A stretch of DNA of 64,000 bases from CAXBOO01 sp963977425 (lineage in GTDB: Bacteria > Bacteroidota > Bacteroidia > Flavobacteriales_D > Luteibaculaceae): assembly GCA_963977425.1 (NCBI GenBank), contig CAXBOO010000003.1, positions 310,001 to 374,000 of the forward strand, written 5' to 3'. This document shows positions 54,209-62,215 of the stretch, one piece after another. How positions within the stretch are numbered: the stretch's first letter is position 1; each line of letters begins with the position of its first letter. Below the pieces are notes generated by a model, which did no database searches, was not told the DNA's origin, and saw only the letters and a list, made by a program, of their open reading frames with translations. The position numbers were made by a program, and so were the translations under genes.

Positions 54209-55483
54209 ATGAGCAATACTCCTCTCGCCGAAAGACTTAGACCAAAAACATTGGCTGAATACATTGGACAAGAACATCTCATTGGTCCTAATGGTGTATT
54301 GCAATCATTTATCGATAACAAATATCTTCCTTCGATTATATTGTGGGGCCCCCCGGGGATAGGGAAAACAAGTTTATCAAGACTACTAGCTGAAGCCGTT
54401 GGTTACAATTTCATTGAGCTTAGCGCTATTCATTCTGGTGTTAAAGACGTTCGAGATGCAATTCAGAAAAGCGAAAAACAAAGCTTATTCGACTCAAAAC
54501 CCAGTCTATTGTTTATCGATGAGATTCATCGTTTTAGTAAATCTCAACAAGATTCATTGTTGGCAGCAGTAGAAAAAGGAAGCGTAAGTCTGATTGGAGC
54601 AACTACAGAAAATCCGAGTTTTGAAGTTATATCTCCTCTCCTATCTCGTTGTCAGGTTTACACCCTAAAAAGTTTTAGTCGCGAACACCTTGATGTCTTG
54701 ATGCAACGTGCATTGACTCAAGATTTAAAATTAAAAAGCAAAGCCCTGACTATAGCCGAAAGCGATAAATTGATGCAGTTTGCCAATGGCGATGCGCGTA
54801 AATTGCTCAATACGCTTGAACTCATTGCTGAAAGCATGCCCCACAAAGGCAAAATAACCAATGCAGAAGTAGAGAAACGTATAAAAGAAAGTCCGTTGCG
54901 CTTTGATAAAGCTGGCGAAGAACACTACAACTTAGCTTCGGCATTAATCAAAAGCATTCGTGGCTCCGATCCAAATGCAGCCGTATACTATTTAGCACGA
55001 CTTATTGAATGTGGCGAATCACCAAAATTCATTGTTCGAAGACTCATAATTTCTGCCAGTGAAGATATTGGTATGGCAAACCCAAATGCTTTGCTTATGG
55101 CTGTAAATTCAGCAAAAGCTGTTGATTATATTGGTTGGCCAGAAGGACGAATTATTTTATCTCAATGTGTTGTCTACTTGGCTTCATCGCCAAAAAGCAA
55201 CAGCAGTTATATGGCCATAAACCATGCTCAAAAAGCTGTAAGAGAAACAGGTAATTTGAGCATTCCGCTTAGTTTAAGAAACGCACCAACCTCGCTCATG
55301 AAAGATCTGGGTTATGGGCAAGCCTATCAATACAGTCACGATTACCCACAAAATTTTGTGGAACAAGAATTTTTACCTGAAGAATTAAAGAATAGTAACT
55401 TCGTTCGGTTTGCAGATAATGCAGCTGAGAACAAAATGCAACAACATTTAAAATCACTTTGGAAAACCAAATACGAATGGTAG
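54209..55483 (+). CDS. rarA: Replication-associated recombination protein A (MgsA/RarA AAA+ ATPase)
   Basis: A 424-aa AAA+ ATPase of the clamp-loader clade that acts at stalled replication forks. The N-terminus PLAERLRPKTLAEYIGQEHL is typical; Walker A is WGPPGIGKTS (about residues 46-55), Walker B LLFIDEIHRF (about 100-109), then GATTENPSFEV and LLSRCQVYTL. The C-terminal helical tetramerisation domain includes RRLIISASEDIGMANPNAL and YGQAYQYSHDYPQNFVEQEFLP. It follows the clpC terminator by 17 bases and overlaps the start of kdsA by seven bases. Confidence 0.96.
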   Translation: MSNTPLAERLRPKTLAEYIGQEHLIGPNGVLQSFIDNKYLPSIILWGPPGIGKTSLSRLLAEAVGYNFIELSAIHSGVKDVRDAIQKSEKQSLFDSKPSLLFIDEIHRFSKSQQDSLLAAVEKGSVSLIGATTENPSFEVISPLLSRCQVYTLKSFSREHLDVLMQRALTQDLKLKSKALTIAESDKLMQFANGDARKLLNTLELIAESMPHKGKITNAEVEKRIKESPLRFDKAGEEHYNLASALIKSIRGSDPNAAVYYLARLIECGESPKFIVRRLIISASEDIGMANPNALLMAVNSAKAVDYIGWPEGRIILSQCVVYLASSPKSNSSYMAINHAQKAVRETGNLSIPLSLRNAPTSLMKDLGYGQAYQYSHDYPQNFVEQEFLPEELKNSNFVRFADNAAENKMQQHLKSLWKTKYEW

Positions 55484-56298
55484 AATTGAATAAAATACCG
55501 AACATAAAACACTTGGATAGCAATAATTTCTTTTTAATGGCTGGCCCCTGTGCTATTGAAGGCGAAGAAATGGCTTTTGATATCGCTAAAAAGCTGAAAG
55601 AAATCACCAATAAACTTGAAATACCATTTATTTTTAAAGGATCATACCGAAAAGCCAATCGCAGTCGCTTGGACTCCTTTACTGGAATTGGCGATGAAAA
55701 AGCATTGAAAATTCTTCAGAAAATTGGTTTAGAGTTGAAGGTTCCAACAGTAACCGATATTCACACAGCAGAAGAAGCTGCTATGGCTGCTCAGTATGTT
55801 GATGTATTGCAAATTCCAGCATTTTTATGTCGTCAAACTGATTTATTGGTGGCCGCTGCAAAAACAGGCAAAGTAGTCAACATCAAAAAAGGTCAATTTT
55901 TATCGGCTGATTCTATGCATTTTGCTGTTGAAAAAGTACGTCAAAGTGGTAACAATCAGATATTTGTAACAGAACGCGGCAATAACTTTGGCTACCAAGA
56001 TATGGTGGTTGATTTTAGAGGATTGCCCGTAATGAAAGAAAGTTGCCAATGCCCCGTGGTTTTAGACATCACTCATTCATTACAACAACCCAACCAAAGT
56101 TCAGGTGTAACAGGTGGTAAACCAGCCTTAATAGAAACCATTGCAAAAGCAGGAATTGCTGTAGGCGCTGATGGATTGTTCATAGAAACACACCCAAATC
56201 CGAGCGAAGCAAAATCGGACGGAGCCAACATGTTAGCATTGGACAAAATGGAAGATTTATTAACCAAATTGGTTCGTGTTAGAAAAGCGATACTTTAA
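55477..56298 (+). CDS. kdsA: 3-deoxy-8-phosphooctulonate synthase, predicted metal-dependent
   Basis: A 273-aa enzyme condensing arabinose 5-phosphate with phosphoenolpyruvate to make KDO-8-phosphate for lipopolysaccharide. Seen: FLMAGPCAIEGEE, FKGSYRKANRSRLDSFTG, VPTVTDIHT, IPAFLCRQTDLL, NIKKGQFLS, LDITHSLQQPN and FIETHPNPSEAKSDGAN. The cysteine in GPCAIE plus the histidine, glutamate and aspartate in the last motifs are the metal ligands of the metallo-KdsA class; non-metal enzymes have asparagine at the cysteine position. ATG 55477 overlaps rarA by seven bases; a TTG at 55459 would add six residues. Confidence 0.95.
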   Translation: MVELNKIPNIKHLDSNNFFLMAGPCAIEGEEMAFDIAKKLKEITNKLEIPFIFKGSYRKANRSRLDSFTGIGDEKALKILQKIGLELKVPTVTDIHTAEEAAMAAQYVDVLQIPAFLCRQTDLLVAAAKTGKVVNIKKGQFLSADSMHFAVEKVRQSGNNQIFVTERGNNFGYQDMVVDFRGLPVMKESCQCPVVLDITHSLQQPNQSSGVTGGKPALIETIAKAGIAVGADGLFIETHPNPSEAKSDGANMLALDKMEDLLTKLVRVRKAIL

Positions 56299-56300
56299 AT

Positions 56301-57203
56301 TTGAAACTATTGAGGTTATCACAAATCATCGGTCTTTTTGGACTACTATTATTAACTACAATGTGTACTGAAGGTCAGTTTTTAGAACCACAAGAAGTGG
56401 ACAATATTCCATCAAAAAAAGCAGATACCATCGTTCAATATGGTGAAGACGAACTTCAATTTGCAGAATTACGTCTCCCAAAGGGCGAAGGTCCTTTTCC
56501 TGTAATAATTATCGTTCATGGAGGTTGTTGGTATTCGCCTTATGCCGATTTAAAAAACACTTCAGCCATAGCCGATGCTTTAAGAGATGAAGGTTACGCG
56601 ACATACAATGTAGAATACCGACGTTTTGACAACAAAGGTGGAGGTTGGCCAAATACGATTCTAGATGTTGGAAAAGCAGCCGACTATTTAAAGGTAATTG
56701 CACCAAAATTCAACTTGGATTTGAATAAAGTCATCAGCTACGGACACTCAGCCGGTGGGCATTTAGCTTTTTGGTTAGGCACAAGAAACCAACGTATTGT
56801 AGGCGACGATTTGTATTTAGAAAATCCATTATCCATCAAAGGTATTTTGGGTGTTGGAAGCATCAATGATTTGGTCGAATTTGAAAAAATTGATACTTCA
56901 ACCTGTGGCGAAGTTGTAGTTGTGAAACTCATGGGTGGTAAAGTTGACGCTCAGCCAAAACGCTATCAAGAAGCCTCTCCTATTATGAATTTGCCTTTGG
57001 GAATTCCCCAAATTCTTATCACTGGCGAATCGGACAAAATAGTGCCGTCCTACTTAGGCGACGCCTACACTAAGGCTGCCAAAAATTCAGGCGATAAGGT
57101 TCAACATATTATTGTATCAAATGCAGCACATCATGAGTACAACGCACCTTCTAAACCGCCATATAAACACATTGTACAATCGGTTAAAGAATTGATGAAA
57201 TAA
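56301..57203 (+). CDS. Alpha/beta hydrolase lipoprotein
   Basis: A 300-aa protein starting at TTG, two bases after the kdsA stop. The signal peptide carries a lipobox LTTMC (C22). The hydrolase core has the oxyanion motif HGG (IIIVHGGCWY, about residues 70-79), the nucleophile in GHSAGGH (S150), an acidic residue in GESDKIVP and a histidine in NAAHHEYNAP, completing a Ser-Asp-His triad. It is like BD-FAE/carboxylesterase-type hydrolases. It is predicted to be membrane-anchored outside the cytoplasm; substrate unknown. Coupling to kdsA is tight but no functional link is evident. Confidence 0.9.
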   Translation: MKLLRLSQIIGLFGLLLLTTMCTEGQFLEPQEVDNIPSKKADTIVQYGEDELQFAELRLPKGEGPFPVIIIVHGGCWYSPYADLKNTSAIADALRDEGYATYNVEYRRFDNKGGGWPNTILDVGKAADYLKVIAPKFNLDLNKVISYGHSAGGHLAFWLGTRNQRIVGDDLYLENPLSIKGILGVGSINDLVEFEKIDTSTCGEVVVVKLMGGKVDAQPKRYQEASPIMNLPLGIPQILITGESDKIVPSYLGDAYTKAAKNSGDKVQHIIVSNAAHHEYNAPSKPPYKHIVQSVKELMK

Positions 57204-57455
57204 TAGTATTGTTCATAGGATTGAAAAAAATTGTACACATAACATCTAAATTGTGCACTTCAATGGCATCGTGAAATTCATTGATAGAAAACAAACTACA
57301 AAGACAAGCAACATCATAAAATCGACAAATCGGAACAACTTAACAATTAACAAATTGCACTAAAAATTAGCAATACTATTGGTTTAAGCTATTTGCAACA
57401 CTAATTATGTTGAATAACGTATCTTGAAGTTAAATCGTTGTTTCTGAACACATTT

Positions 57456-60400
57456 ATGCTTAAAAAGATAGTTCCCTTCCTAATTTTTTTTGCTGTTACC
57501 TTGTCTATCAAAGCTCAATATTTTGTTGAAAACAAAGGACAATGGCCTGAAACAGTAAAGTACGCAGCCCAGATTCAGGGTGGAATGGCATTTATTGAAC
57601 AAGACGGTATAGTATTTAACCTAGTAGGTAATTTGGCCGATACCTCTTCAGAGAAAAGCAAACTAAACGACCACGAACACTTTAGAGCCAATACAAAAAC
57701 TATTGGGCATGCTTTTAAACTTCAATTTGATTCTGCTTTATTAATCGAAAACAAAAGTGCTATAGAGCCGAAGGCTGGAAAATTCAATTATTTCTTAGGT
57801 CAAGACGCGGGTTCTTGGGCTCAGAATTGCAATGGTTTTGAGAGCTTATTGTTTAACAATATAGTGGACGGAGTTGATGTAGAACTGTTTGCCTCAAACT
57901 CTCAATTGAAATGGAATTTTATAATCAAAAACACTCAAGCACTACAACAAATCACATGGCATTACAAAGGCATAAAATCTAGAATAAACAATGACAACAG
58001 CATTGTTTTAAAATCTGGTTTAGGCAAGATTGAAGAGGCTTTGCCTTTTTCGTTCACTCAAGTCGATGGAAAAAAAGTAGATGTTCAATACACCCAAATA
58101 GGCGATTCATTTGGATTTGAAATATCCAACCCTTCAAAAGTTGGCACAAAAACATTGGTTATTGACCCTGTCCTTGTTTTCAGCACTTTTTCTGGAAGTA
58201 CAGCCGATAATTTTGGATACACTGCAAGTTTCGATTCTGAAGGTTTTTTATACTCTGGTTCATCCGTTTTTGGCATAGGATACCCGGCTACTTTTGGCGC
58301 TTATGACAATTCATTCAACGGGGCATCTCGATCAACAGACATTGGAATTTCTAAGTTTGATACAACAGGTAAATTCATGGTCTATTCAACTTATTTGGGT
58401 GGATTAAACGACGAATTACCTCACAGTATCATTGCCAATTCTAGCGGTCAACTCTACATTTTAGGAAGTACTTCATCAAAAAATTTCCCTGTTACACCCA
58501 ATGCTTATCAGAAAACACTAGCCGGAGGGCCTTCTGCTCAAGTTGGTGGATTGGGCATAAACTATATTAACGGAGCCGACATCATCGTTAGTTTATTAAG
58601 CTCTGATGGTAGTAGTTTACTCTCCTCTACTTATCTTGGTGGTACTGGTAATGATGGTTTTATAAGCTACATTAACAACGAGCAAAACCCTTGTATCTAC
58701 AATTATGCCGACGAAGTTCGTGGAGAAATAGAATTTGATTTAAACGGTGATATCATCATTGCTTCATCAACTTATTCAACAGATTTTCCATTTGTATTGA
58801 GCAGCATGTACCAAACCAATCATGCAGGAAAAAGCGATGGTTTGATCATTAAACTCAAGCCTAATTTGGATGTACTTTGGGCCAATTATGTTGGTGGTTC
58901 TGGTTTCGATGCAGCCTATTCTATTCAACCAGATGAAAACAACAATTACATCATTGCAGGAGCTTCTTCTTCAACCGATTTAACGTTTACATCGAATGGC
59001 TTTCAACCCTCAAATGGAGGTGGTCGAAACGATGGCTATATAGCAAAATTAACCCCTAACGGACAAAATATGTACCGTGGAACGTATTGGGGAAATGTCA
59101 CATACGATCAAGTCTATTTTGTTGACATCAATCAAGACAATGAAATACTTGTATACGGGCAAACAGAAGATGAATTCGGCTATTTTGTTACGGGTAACAC
59201 CAATTATATTGATAATAACTCTGGATTGTTTGTCAGTAAATTTGACTCTACACTTACCAAATTAGAATGGTCTACAACCGTTGGAACAGGAACCAATGCT
59301 CCCAACCTATCTCCTACAGCTTTCTTAACCGATGTATGCGACAGAATTTTCATATCAGGATGGGGAGGCTTAACCAATAATCATTCAGAATTTACTGGAA
59401 ACAAAACTGGATTAACAACTGGAATGAAAACTACAGCCAATGCATATCAGAAAACAACCGATGGCTCTGATTTCTATTTTGCTGTATTCGATATCAACAT
59501 GGACAGTTTGTTGTACGGTAGTTTTTTCGGTGGAGGAGTTTCTCAAGAACACGTAGATGGAGGGACTTCGCGATTTGATAAAAAAGGGGTTATATATCAA
59601 GCAGTATGTGCTGGATGTGGACGCAACTCCGATTTCCCTATAACTCCAGCAGATGCACATTCTCCAACCAATAAAAGCAATAACTGCAATCTTGGTGTTT
59701 TTAAATTCGACCCTCAACTAAAAAGTTTGGTTGCATCATTTAAAGCCAATGGCCCATATTGTGGACAAGACAAAGTTACGTTCACCAATCTATCGCAAGA
59801 ATATCAAACCATTTTATGGGATTTTGGTGATGGCAACACTTCAACCGATGTTAATCCAGAACACATCTACCTAATGCCTGGTGAATACACAGTAAAATTA
59901 TTAGCTGTTAATTTTGATGCTTGTAACATACGCGATAGCTCTGTTCAAAAAATCATCATTTTACCGGATGACATCGTTAGCGATATCGATACCACTATTT
60001 GTCTTGGCGATAGTATAACCTTCGATTTTTCTAGAGCTACGGATTACAATGCCGATTACCGCTTTACTCCTACTCAAAACAATCCAAACGAATCTTTTGG
60101 AATTTATACGTTTACACCTACTCAACCAACAGAAACCATTCAAATGGATTTCTTATTGGGTAGTTGCAGCAGAAGTATTGATCTTACTGTAAATACTTAC
60201 GATATCGATCCTGTAGCTTTAACCGATACTATTTTATGCAACAAAGGATCTAAAGTCGATTTGGATGTAGAAACAAATGGTGAAGGACAGAAATACATAT
60301 GGAGCAACTTCAGCGACTTCAGCATTATTTTAAATGCCGATCAAACTTCAAGTTCGTTTAGTAGAACAGTCAATCAAAATCAGACACTTTATTTAAGAGT

Positions 60401-61217
60401 TCAAACACCTTACTGTGTATTTACTGATTCAGTAAAAATTGACTTAATAGAAACCATCTTAACATTAGACAAAACCTTAATCGTATGTAATACGGATAGT
60501 GTTTTACTTAGTCCTACAATCACATCTAATTCATCCAATTTGGCCTATCAATGGCAGCCATCGAACTTGGTTTCGCCTAATGCGAACACAGTAGAAATTA
60601 AAGTAGCCACTTTCGATACAACTTATACTCTTACAGTATCAACGCCCAATTGCTCTGTTAAAGATTCTATTTCTGTTAACATTTCGAATGTAATAACCGA
60701 TACTTTAAAAGCCATAATTAAAGATACTTTAGCACCGCTTGGCACCTATACTCTAGGTGTAATTACAGGCAATAACAACCGACCTATTGAATGGTCGCCT
60801 ACAGATCTATTTCCACTGCCTAGTTTAAAAGAACCTACAATTTTTGTAACAGAAGACACCTACGTTTATTTAACCGCTACAAAAAATGGCTGCGTAAAAA
60901 GAGATTCTTTATTGCTTAAAGCAGGAAACATTATTTGTGGGCCTCCTAATATATTTGTTCCTACAGGGTTTTCGCCCAATGCTGATGGTAAAAATGATAT
61001 TGCAAGAGTTAGAGGTCAATACATTACAGAATTGCAATTTGAAATATTTGATCAATGGGGACAAAAAGTATTCGAAACAAACGATCAAAGTATTGGATGG
61101 GATGGTGAATTTAAAGGCCAAAAGCTAAACCCTGCAGTGTTTGTATATCAATTAAAAGCGGTTTGTTTGAATCAACAGATTTACACAGAAAAAGGCAATT
61201 TAACTCTCATTAAATGA
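57456..61217 (+). CDS. T9SS type B cargo: SBBP repeats, PKD domain, CHU_C sorting domain
   Basis: A 1253-aa exported protein with a signal peptide (MLKKIVPFLIFFAVTLSIKAQ) from ATG 57456. The N-terminal domain (about residues 20-235; FVENKGQWPETVKYAAQI) is the DUF7948-type head. SBBP beta-propeller repeats follow (about 240-760; STYLGGLNDELPHSI, STYLGGTGNDGF, ANYVGGSGFDAAYSI), a PKD domain (about 775-850; WDFGDGNTSTDVNPEHIY), Ig-like modules, and a type B/CHU_C sorting domain (about 1165-1253; PNIFVPTGFSPNADGKNDI, FDQWGQKVFET, WDGEFKGQ). Type B cargo usually depends on a dedicated PorP/SprF protein, and one follows with a four-base overlap. Confidence 0.94.
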   Translation: MLKKIVPFLIFFAVTLSIKAQYFVENKGQWPETVKYAAQIQGGMAFIEQDGIVFNLVGNLADTSSEKSKLNDHEHFRANTKTIGHAFKLQFDSALLIENKSAIEPKAGKFNYFLGQDAGSWAQNCNGFESLLFNNIVDGVDVELFASNSQLKWNFIIKNTQALQQITWHYKGIKSRINNDNSIVLKSGLGKIEEALPFSFTQVDGKKVDVQYTQIGDSFGFEISNPSKVGTKTLVIDPVLVFSTFSGSTADNFGYTASFDSEGFLYSGSSVFGIGYPATFGAYDNSFNGASRSTDIGISKFDTTGKFMVYSTYLGGLNDELPHSIIANSSGQLYILGSTSSKNFPVTPNAYQKTLAGGPSAQVGGLGINYINGADIIVSLLSSDGSSLLSSTYLGGTGNDGFISYINNEQNPCIYNYADEVRGEIEFDLNGDIIIASSTYSTDFPFVLSSMYQTNHAGKSDGLIIKLKPNLDVLWANYVGGSGFDAAYSIQPDENNNYIIAGASSSTDLTFTSNGFQPSNGGGRNDGYIAKLTPNGQNMYRGTYWGNVTYDQVYFVDINQDNEILVYGQTEDEFGYFVTGNTNYIDNNSGLFVSKFDSTLTKLEWSTTVGTGTNAPNLSPTAFLTDVCDRIFISGWGGLTNNHSEFTGNKTGLTTGMKTTANAYQKTTDGSDFYFAVFDINMDSLLYGSFFGGGVSQEHVDGGTSRFDKKGVIYQAVCAGCGRNSDFPITPADAHSPTNKSNNCNLGVFKFDPQLKSLVASFKANGPYCGQDKVTFTNLSQEYQTILWDFGDGNTSTDVNPEHIYLMPGEYTVKLLAVNFDACNIRDSSVQKIIILPDDIVSDIDTTICLGDSITFDFSRATDYNADYRFTPTQNNPNESFGIYTFTPTQPTETIQMDFLLGSCSRSIDLTVNTYDIDPVALTDTILCNKGSKVDLDVETNGEGQKYIWSNFSDFSIILNADQTSSSFSRTVNQNQTLYLRVQTPYCVFTDSVKIDLIETILTLDKTLIVCNTDSVLLSPTITSNSSNLAYQWQPSNLVSPNANTVEIKVATFDTTYTLTVSTPNCSVKDSISVNISNVITDTLKAIIKDTLAPLGTYTLGVITGNNNRPIEWSPTDLFPLPSLKEPTIFVTEDTYVYLTATKNGCVKRDSLLLKAGNIICGPPNIFVPTGFSPNADGKNDIARVRGQYITELQFEIFDQWGQKVFETNDQSIGWDGEFKGQKLNPAVFVYQLKAVCLNQQIYTEKGNLTLIK

Positions 61218-62215
61218 TGCGAATAACCAACATATTGCTTGTATTCATGCTTTTGGTTATAAGCCTCCAAACTAGCTATGCTCAAGATTTGCATTTCACT
61301 CAATTCGATCAGAATTACTTGTATGCTAATCCAGCCATGATTGGTAAATTCAATGGACTTACAAAAGTAAATGCCAGTTATAGAACACAATGGAACAGTG
61401 TTTCTATACCCTATGTAAGTTACTCTGCAGCGCTTGAAACCTCATCCTTATTCAACAAAAACACTTTCGGTGGCGGCATAAGTTTTTTTAGAAATCAAGC
61501 CGGTGATTCTGAATTTCAAGTAAACAGTGTCAATGTTGGTTTTTCTTATTCCATTAAAGTCAGAAAGAAAATGGCCATCTCATTAGGCTTTTTGGGCGGT
61601 ATAAATTCATACTCTTTGGATTATACCAAACTGAAATTCGATGAACAATATGTTGACGATATAGGTTACAATCCCAATTTACAAAGTGGAGAAAGTTTGA
61701 GTACCGAGTCGGTTACATTGCCTTCTTTGTCCACTGGTATTTCAATGCATGGGAAATACTATTGGGGAAATATGAATGTTGGAGTTGGCTTGTTCAACTT
61801 ACTTAATTCGGAATTGCAGTTTTATACCAGCGAGCAAAATCCTTATGAAAAACGATTTAGTTTTCACTTCAATTCAGAAATTAAAGCGGGCAAAGATTAC
61901 ATCGTTCCTTTGGTATTTATTGGTCGCCATCAAAGTTTGAATCAAAGTTTATACGGTATCAAATACAGAAAAACTGTTGGTATTTCAAACAATTCATTGG
62001 ATTTTGGAGTCATCAATAGATTTCAAGATGCTACGGCCCTACTTTTTGGAATTAAAATATCCGATGTGTATTTCGGTTATTCCTACGATATCAATACATC
62101 AGATTTAGAAAGAAGCAGCAACAACAAAGGAGCTACAGAGCTTAGTATAAGCTACATTTACAGTCCTATCAAATCATACAAGAGAAAGTTCGATTCATGC
62201 CCCGTATTTTTATAA
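61214..62215 (+). CDS. PorP/SprF family type IX secretion membrane protein
   Basis: A 333-aa outer-membrane beta-barrel. A signal peptide (MMRITNILLVFMLLVISLQT to SYAQ) precedes DLHFTQFDQNYLYANPAMIGKFNG, the conserved start of PorP/SprF proteins, and alternating strands such as GGGISFFRNQAGDSEF, IKVRKKMAISLGFLGGI and NMNVGVGLFNLLNSEL. In Flavobacterium the homologue SprF is needed for secretion of the adjacent type B cargo SprB; by analogy this one probably handles the upstream 1253-aa protein. It overlaps that gene by four bases and the following OmpA/TPR gene by 19. Confidence 0.92.
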   Translation: MMRITNILLVFMLLVISLQTSYAQDLHFTQFDQNYLYANPAMIGKFNGLTKVNASYRTQWNSVSIPYVSYSAALETSSLFNKNTFGGGISFFRNQAGDSEFQVNSVNVGFSYSIKVRKKMAISLGFLGGINSYSLDYTKLKFDEQYVDDIGYNPNLQSGESLSTESVTLPSLSTGISMHGKYYWGNMNVGVGLFNLLNSELQFYTSEQNPYEKRFSFHFNSEIKAGKDYIVPLVFIGRHQSLNQSLYGIKYRKTVGISNNSLDFGVINRFQDATALLFGIKISDVYFGYSYDINTSDLERSSNNKGATELSISYIYSPIKSYKRKFDSCPVFL